NCBI GenBank assembly: GCA_903840375.1
Contig: CAIMFR010000026.1
Coordinates: forward strand, 1 to 15,382
From: Candidatus Adlerbacteria bacterium
Lineage (GTDB): Bacteria; Patescibacteriota; Minisyncoccia; Phycocordibacterales; SBAW01
Length of the DNA: 15,382 nucleotides
Direction of reading: 5' to 3'
The notes below the pieces were generated by a model, which had not been told where the DNA came from, ran no database searches, and worked only from the letters and a program-made list of their open reading frames with translations. The translations under genes and the position numbers were made by a program. Each line of letters opens with the position of its first letter. The stretch's first letter is position 1. Of the stretch, positions 11,187 to 15,382 are shown piece after piece.

Positions 11187-13244
11187 CTATCTATGTTTTG
11201 TCAATAGCGCGATGAGCTCTTTCTCGGAAAGTGTTGCCACTTCCAATTTTTTTGCATCATCGAGTTTCGAACCGGGATTTTCGCCGGCAATTACTGCAGT
11301 GGTCTTGCTAGAAACCGATGAGGAGATGTCCGCTCCGAGTGCGCGCAATTTTTCTTTTGCTTCATCTCTGGACATCGAAGACAGTGTGCCGGTGATGACG
11401 TAGATTTTGCCAGCGAGCGGTTTACTAATTATAGGGTTTCGTAAACCCATAATATTGCGCGGCGCGTATGCGTCATTTTTTATCGTTAGCACTTTTTTGA
11501 GCCGCTCAACTAATGTGCGATTTCCTTTCTCCTTGAACCAATCAACAATGGCGCGCGCGACCACATCGCCGACACCGGCGACCGCGTTCAGATCCTCTTC
11601 CTTCGCCTCAACAACATCGTCGATCGTCTTGAAATGTTGTGCGAGCAGTATCGCCGTTTCTTCACCGACGTGCGTGATGGAAAGCCCGGTGAGAAGCCGC
11701 GCGAGCGTCACGCGCCCTGCACTTTCTCGTATCGACTCGATGAGTTTTTTCGCAGATACATCTGCAAAGCCGGGGAGCGCCTGTACATCACCCTCCTTCA
11801 GCGTGAAAAAATCATCGTATGTCTGAATAAGATCATGTTCGAGCAATGCATCAACCGTGCTCGGACCGAGCCCTTCGATGTTGAGCGCACCTCTTGAGCA
11901 GAAGTGGCGAAGCATTTGGCTCTGCTGCACGAAAGAATTTTTATTGACGCAGCGCCACGCGGACTGACCCTCGATGCGCTCGATGCGTCCGTCGCCACCA
12001 CATTCCTCCACATGCGTCGGCCAGTGAAAATGTTTCTCTTTCCCTGTACGCATCTCGGTGAGCACTTTTACAATATCGGGGATAACATCGCCCGCCTTTT
12101 GCAAAATTACCATGTCGCCGATGCGCACACCGAGGCGGTTTATCTCGTCCTCATTGTGAAGCGTTGCGCGCGAAACTGTCGTCCCGGCGACCGACACCGG
12201 CTTGAGATGTGCCACAGGCGTCAGCACGCCGGTGCGCCCGACTTGCAGAACAATGTCCTCGACGATCGTCGTCACCTGCTCGGCAGGAAATTTCAATGCG
12301 ATGCCGAAGCGCGGCGCTTTGCCGGTATAGCCGAGCACATCCTGAAACTTGCGCTCATTCACTTTTATGACGATGCCGTCGATCCAATATCCCTCTTTTT
12401 TCTTTCCCTTCTGCCACTTCTTCCAATACTCTATGATCTCCTCCACCGAAGAAACTTTTTCAAAATGTTGGTTGACCTTGAAACCAAGTTCGCGCAGGTA
12501 TTTCAATTCCTCCTCCTGCGTCTGCGGCAATTCCTCCTCCGTCTTGGCGACATCATATATAAAGGTATCGAGATGGCGCGATGCTGCTATGGCCGGGTCG
12601 AGCTGGCGTATAGAACCGGCGGCGGCATTGCGCGGGTTGGCGAACTCCTGTTCACCTGTTTTTTCTCTTTCGAGATTGAGCGCATGCAAACCCTTCTCAC
12701 TCATCCACACCTCGCCTTCGACAATGATATCTATCGGACGCGTGAGCGAAAGCGGTACGGACTCTATAGTCCGCACATTGTGCGTCACATCCTCGCCGAC
12801 CAGACCATTGCCGCGCGTTGCCGCAGTTTTCAATATTCCTTTCTCGTATGTAAATACAATTTTCAAACCGTCGATCTTCAACTCACACACATAATGCAAT
12901 TCTTTTTCAGAATGGGGAAAATGATCGACCAGCATGCGCTTGACCTTCGCGTCAAAATCCCGCACACCGTCCGCATCAAAAATATCGTCGAACGACCACT
13001 GCTCCACAACATGATGCACTTTTTTAAATTGTGGGAGCGGCTTCCCTGCCACACGCTGTGACGGAGAGTCGGGCGTGATGAGCTCGGGATAGTCCGCCTC
13101 AATGTCGACAAGCTGTTTCTTGAGGGAGTCGAGCGCCGCCGCGGAGATCTCCTCCTTGTCGTACACATGATAGAGCATGCGATAATGGTCGATCGCCTTT
13201 TTTAATTTCTCGTATTTTTCTCTCGCCTCTTTCGGTACGGCCAT
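11187..13244 (-). CDS. ligA: NAD+-dependent DNA ligase LigA
   Basis: About 685 residues. Order: domain Ia (EKYEKLKKAIDHYRMLYHVYD), adenylation domain with nucleophile Lys123 in CELKIDGLK, TRGNGLVGEDVTHNVRTI, FANPRNAAAGSIRQLD and DGIVIKV; OB fold (VGRTGVLTPVAHLKPV, ATLHNEDEI, AGDVIP); zinc finger; HhH repeats (LPGFADVSAKKLIESI, VAGVGDVVARAI); BRCT (PLAGKIYVITGTL, NPGSKLDDAKKL). It seals nicks using NAD+ in replication and repair. Two oddities: the zinc finger keeps only two of the four usual cysteines, and residues 597-606 (NIMGLRNPII) come from an in-frame palindrome before the BRCT domain. I chose the ATG at 13244; a TTG at 13262 adds six residues. TATACT 8 nt upstream of the ATG suggests possible leaderless initiation. 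Confidence 0.96.
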   Translation of the reverse strand: MAVPKEAREKYEKLKKAIDHYRMLYHVYDKEEISAAALDSLKKQLVDIEADYPELITPDSPSQRVAGKPLPQFKKVHHVVEQWSFDDIFDADGVRDFDAKVKRMLVDHFPHSEKELHYVCELKIDGLKIVFTYEKGILKTAATRGNGLVGEDVTHNVRTIESVPLSLTRPIDIIVEGEVWMSEKGLHALNLEREKTGEQEFANPRNAAAGSIRQLDPAIAASRHLDTFIYDVAKTEEELPQTQEEELKYLRELGFKVNQHFEKVSSVEEIIEYWKKWQKGKKKEGYWIDGIVIKVNERKFQDVLGYTGKAPRFGIALKFPAEQVTTIVEDIVLQVGRTGVLTPVAHLKPVSVAGTTVSRATLHNEDEINRLGVRIGDMVILQKAGDVIPDIVKVLTEMRTGKEKHFHWPTHVEECGGDGRIERIEGQSAWRCVNKNSFVQQSQMLRHFCSRGALNIEGLGPSTVDALLEHDLIQTYDDFFTLKEGDVQALPGFADVSAKKLIESIRESAGRVTLARLLTGLSITHVGEETAILLAQHFKTIDDVVEAKEEDLNAVAGVGDVVARAIVDWFKEKGNRTLVERLKKVLTIKNDAYAPRNIMGLRNPIISKPLAGKIYVITGTLSSMSRDEAKEKLRALGADISSSVSSKTTAVIAGENPGSKLDDAKKLEVATLSEKELIALLTKHR
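11427..11456 (-). repeat. Palindromic element, copy 4 (in frame inside ligA)
   Basis: In the ligA sense it is identical to copy 2 over 30 bases and is read in the same frame, giving NIMGLRNPII between DAYAPR and SKPLAGK. It falls in the flexible linker between the HhH and BRCT domains. Confidence 0.93.
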
Positions 13245-13263
13245 GCTGGTAGTATAGCGCAAA

Positions 13264-13806
13264 CTAGTAACTTACCTGATACTCGCGCTCTACCTGGTTG
13301 GCAGAGCCGGTAACACATGTATTAAAACCAAATGAAGAAATTACTGTGTGATTAAAACCGTCATTTGCACCTACATACTTCGCAACCTGAACTGTCGCAC
13401 AATAGGTATTCTGTACGGACTTGAGTTGGAAGGTTGTTGTCGCGCTAGTGGCATCTTTTAAAACAGTCCCAACAGGCGGAGTATTCCACAGAGCACTAAT
13501 ATCCTGTGAATTACAATACACACCCGAGCCCGATGCGGCCCATGTAGATACTAATGAAGTGCCGAATACACTTGATGAGCCGCCATTCATGGTGGGTGTC
13601 GCTTTCGAGTCCCAATAGAGCGCGCACTCAGCGCCGGTGTCTGCCGCATAGATGGCATACTGAGACAACGCCACAGTAGATGCGAGAGTAAGTTCACGAT
13701 AGGAAAGATCAAAAATTGCCAGACCTATAGCAAGCGCCAAGCTCGCGACGAGCGATGCGAAGAATATAGTGAACCCTCTTTGCTGTTTTTTTAATTTACT
13801 TGCCAT
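13264..13806 (-). CDS. PilX-like minor pilin / type IV pilus assembly protein
   Basis: 180 residues. Short basic leader MASKLKKQQRG, then a hydrophobic helix FTIFFASLVASLALAIGLAIFDL and ALSQYAIYAADTGAECALYWDSK, the pattern of PilX N-terminal-like proteins. The usual Glu at position +5 of a prepilin is absent. The C-terminal part has cysteines (YCNSQD, YCATVQV, FNTCV) that may form disulfides outside the cell. It is the fourth gene of a prepilin cluster, 3 nt after the PilV-like gene, and ligA follows by 19 nt. Confidence 0.8.
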   Translation of the reverse strand: MASKLKKQQRGFTIFFASLVASLALAIGLAIFDLSYRELTLASTVALSQYAIYAADTGAECALYWDSKATPTMNGGSSSVFGTSLVSTWAASGSGVYCNSQDISALWNTPPVGTVLKDATSATTTFQLKSVQNTYCATVQVAKYVGANDGFNHTVISSFGFNTCVTGSANQVEREYQVSY

Positions 13807-13809
13807 ATA

Positions 13810-14391
13810 TTATTGCCAATAAAAAAGGTCTTCCTTGTCTACAACAGTGCGCAGCACATTACCGACATCTTTCCATGTTACGGTCACCGACACCAACACT
13901 TCATCTGTATTATTGGTAACAGGCGTTATCTTCACGGAACGAATAAAGATCGTTTGAGTAGTGCCTGTTGTTTTTTTGTATGAATAAGAATTGCTCGATG
14001 TGTCGTAGTAAAGAGGCACATCGGAACAATCAACATTTGCACACGAAGTAATTACCGAAGGAGTGTTGCCAAGCGAGTCAAAGTAGCACGCAGTAGTTCC
14101 ACCAACGCTATAACACGGAGATAGCCCCGTGGTCCAATTTGTACCTACCCCGGTAAGCCAGTTTACGCCATAAAGCGCATTGGTGTCGCGTACAAAACGC
14201 ACATACTCCATTGCGTCCTGAGCTAAGTATGTGGCTATAAAACGATCCTTGCCTATCAGAGATGATGTTAGCCCCTTGTTGGCAATTGTAAGCGGCCCTG
14301 TTATTGCCAACATAAGGATCATTATCGCCAACAACGTCTCAATGAGCGTGAATCCTCTCCGTGCTTTTGTACGCGATTGTTTATAGATCAT
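13810..14391 (-). CDS. Type IV prepilin-like protein (PilV-like)
   Basis: 193 residues. The prepilin peptidase site is RRGFTLIETLLAIMILMLAITG: Gly-Phe cleavage, Glu at +5 and a long hydrophobic helix (N-methylation motif PF07963). LAQDAMEYVRFVRDTN then matches minor pilins of the PilV/GspI type. The globular part is Ser/Thr/Asn-rich with cysteines. Its start overlaps the previous gene by 11 nt, so translation is coupled. It should be a minor subunit of a type IV pilus or competence-like pseudopilus. Confidence 0.88.
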   Translation of the reverse strand: MIYKQSRTKARRGFTLIETLLAIMILMLAITGPLTIANKGLTSSLIGKDRFIATYLAQDAMEYVRFVRDTNALYGVNWLTGVGTNWTTGLSPCYSVGGTTACYFDSLGNTPSVITSCANVDCSDVPLYYDTSSNSYSYKKTTGTTQTIFIRSVKITPVTNNTDEVLVSVTVTWKDVGNVLRTVVDKEDLFYWQ

Positions 14392-15073
14392 AAAGACGTT
14401 GAACTACCGAAGTCTGTAAATTAAAAGAGGAAGATTGTGTCGGCGTTATAGGAATGGATGCCGACATTAGAATGGTTACCTTCGGTTGAACACTATCACC
14501 GCCTGTGGCGCTCTTTCTAAGAGAACCTATCACATAGAATCCCAGATTAGTGATACTTATATCCGCGGCGGTAAGCGGCAGCAATGAACCTCCGTTCACG
14601 GAACGCAGAATGCTGCATGTGTAGCCGTTGGCGGTATCACATTTCGTACCTGATACACCAACACTGCACGAGTTTGTTTTTGTAGAACCAAGACAATACG
14701 ACACCGTACAGTTATTACCTGCAACACAGCCGCTGACCGACCCGTCTGTAACCATAAAAGCTATGTATGACTGTGCGCTAGTATAAGGGTAGTTGGTGCT
14801 GGCACCGCAATCCTGCGGATCGCTTGCGGTACCACTAATCCCACAATGATAACTGTGACCTGTTCTTAGTGAACGTGACATACCCTCCATTCCAAAAGAA
14901 AGATTGTTTATCGCGGAATTCAATACCTCCGCCTTTCTATCAGCTTCCGACAAGGATAGAAGTGCGCCGAGAGCTATCACCATGACCGTGGTAAAGATAG
15001 CTACCGATACCAGCATTTCGATGAGCGTAAATCCTCTTGTTCCCCTTTCGCGTATTTCCTTTTTCATATTCAT
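14381..15073 (-). CDS. Type IV prepilin-like protein (PilW-like)
   Basis: 230 residues. Leader MNMKKEIRERGTRG, cleavage/N-methylation motif GFTLIEMLVSVAIFTTVMVIALG, then LNSAINNLSFGMEGMSRSLRTG, characteristic of PilW/GspJ-like minor pilins. The exposed domain has about nine cysteines in the middle (GCVAGNNCTVSYCLG, NSCSVGVSGTKC), so it is probably disulfide-stabilised. The start overlaps the upstream stop in an ATGA (15070-15073). Confidence 0.88.
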   Translation of the reverse strand: MNMKKEIRERGTRGFTLIEMLVSVAIFTTVMVIALGALLSLSEADRKAEVLNSAINNLSFGMEGMSRSLRTGHSYHCGISGTASDPQDCGASTNYPYTSAQSYIAFMVTDGSVSGCVAGNNCTVSYCLGSTKTNSCSVGVSGTKCDTANGYTCSILRSVNGGSLLPLTAADISITNLGFYVIGSLRKSATGGDSVQPKVTILMSASIPITPTQSSSFNLQTSVVQRLYDL

Positions 15074-15382
15074 GGCAGAGTATTTGGCGGCTGTACCGAT
15101 ATCTGCCCGCTCGCAGTCACCACAACACTGCGTGTTGTTCCGTCAGTTGACTGTATTTGAATATATGCGCTTGAAAATTGAGAACTTGCACCAGGCACAC
15201 AATCGTTTGAAACCGTATCCGTCGAGAAACACGCATCGGGGTTTGGATGTCTGAAAATAATATCCAGTTTAGTGATAGAAGTTCCGGTCGTATCACTTCC
15301 CGAGCAATATTTAATCGTTCCCTGCATCGCGCAAAATTCTCTTATCGCGTACCCCTTGTTGAGAGTGAATGTCTGAACTTCC
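15070..15382 (-). CDS. GspH/FimT-like pseudopilin, 5' end outside window
   Basis: The frame is open to the right edge (EVQTFTLNKGYAIREFCAMQGTIKYCSG...), about 103 residues visible. IQSTDGTTRSVVVTASGQISVQ at the end fits the C-terminal beta-rich part of GspH/FimT-type minor pilins. The prepilin leader lies outside the window. It is the first visible gene of the pilin cluster and is coupled to the next one. Confidence 0.7.
   Translation of the reverse strand, partial: EVQTFTLNKGYAIREFCAMQGTIKYCSGSDTTGTSITKLDIIFRHPNPDACFSTDTVSNDCVPGASSQFSSAYIQIQSTDGTTRSVVVTASGQISVQPPNTLP

Noticed and set aside
11904..13061. Plus-strand open frame of 385 codons opposite ligA
   Set aside because: It is a shadow of ligA with no recognisable domain; ligA's motifs are unambiguous on the other strand.

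Overview
The window looks like a chromosomal segment of a Patescibacteria (Candidate Phyla Radiation) genome, most likely a Parcubacteria-type lineage. This is inferred from gene content and style, not from a phylogenetic marker: small tightly packed genes with weak or absent Shine-Dalgarno sites, a cluster of short prepilin-like proteins, a LigA with an eroded zinc finger, a bacterial GatCA pair, SOUL, fasciclin and DUF378 proteins, and mobile genes embedded in tRNA genes. UGA acts as a stop here: the SOUL and 168-residue proteins end naturally at TGA, so code 25 is unlikely. Nearly all genes lie on the minus strand. The plus strand carries one transposase gene and a tRNA fragment at the left edge.

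Layout. 1-1980 is a tRNA-linked mobile region. A large serine recombinase gene reads leftwards into the antisense of a tRNA 3' end and has no stop inside the window. Its upstream leader holds an unusual set of crossing inverted repeats. An inverted, shortened copy of the recombinase 3' end abuts a tRNA-Met(CAT). 2274-3566 encodes an ice-binding-like (DUF3494) secreted protein with a peptidoglycan-binding C-terminus. 3728-6565 holds a membrane-anchored protein of unknown function, a SOUL protein translationally coupled to a conserved 168-residue protein, and a DUF378/fasciclin pair. 6637-7234 is a repeat-rich initiator-tRNA locus with a tiny GIY-YIG endonuclease gene sitting between two copies of the tRNA-fMet 5' half. 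7261-9617 holds gatC, gatA and a membrane protein of unknown function. 9651-10382 is a REP-type palindrome/transposase unit. 10452-15382 is a long minus-strand run: four prepilin-like genes, ligA, a 94-residue protein and a decayed receiver-domain gene.

The most striking observation is a 30-bp palindrome present four times. Two inverted copies bracket an HUH (Y1/RAYT-like) transposase gene. A third lies in frame inside that transposase. A fourth, identical to the third, lies in frame inside ligA just before the BRCT domain. Both coding copies add the same ten residues (NIMGLRNPII), so this looks like a protein-invading palindromic element comparable in principle to Rickettsia palindromic elements, with its presumed mobilising enzyme beside it. 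The second is the GIY-YIG/tRNA-fMet unit, which looks like a minimal element that enters the anticodon loop and restores the tRNA with its own 5' half. The third is the recombinase leader, whose repeats can form two mutually exclusive folds.
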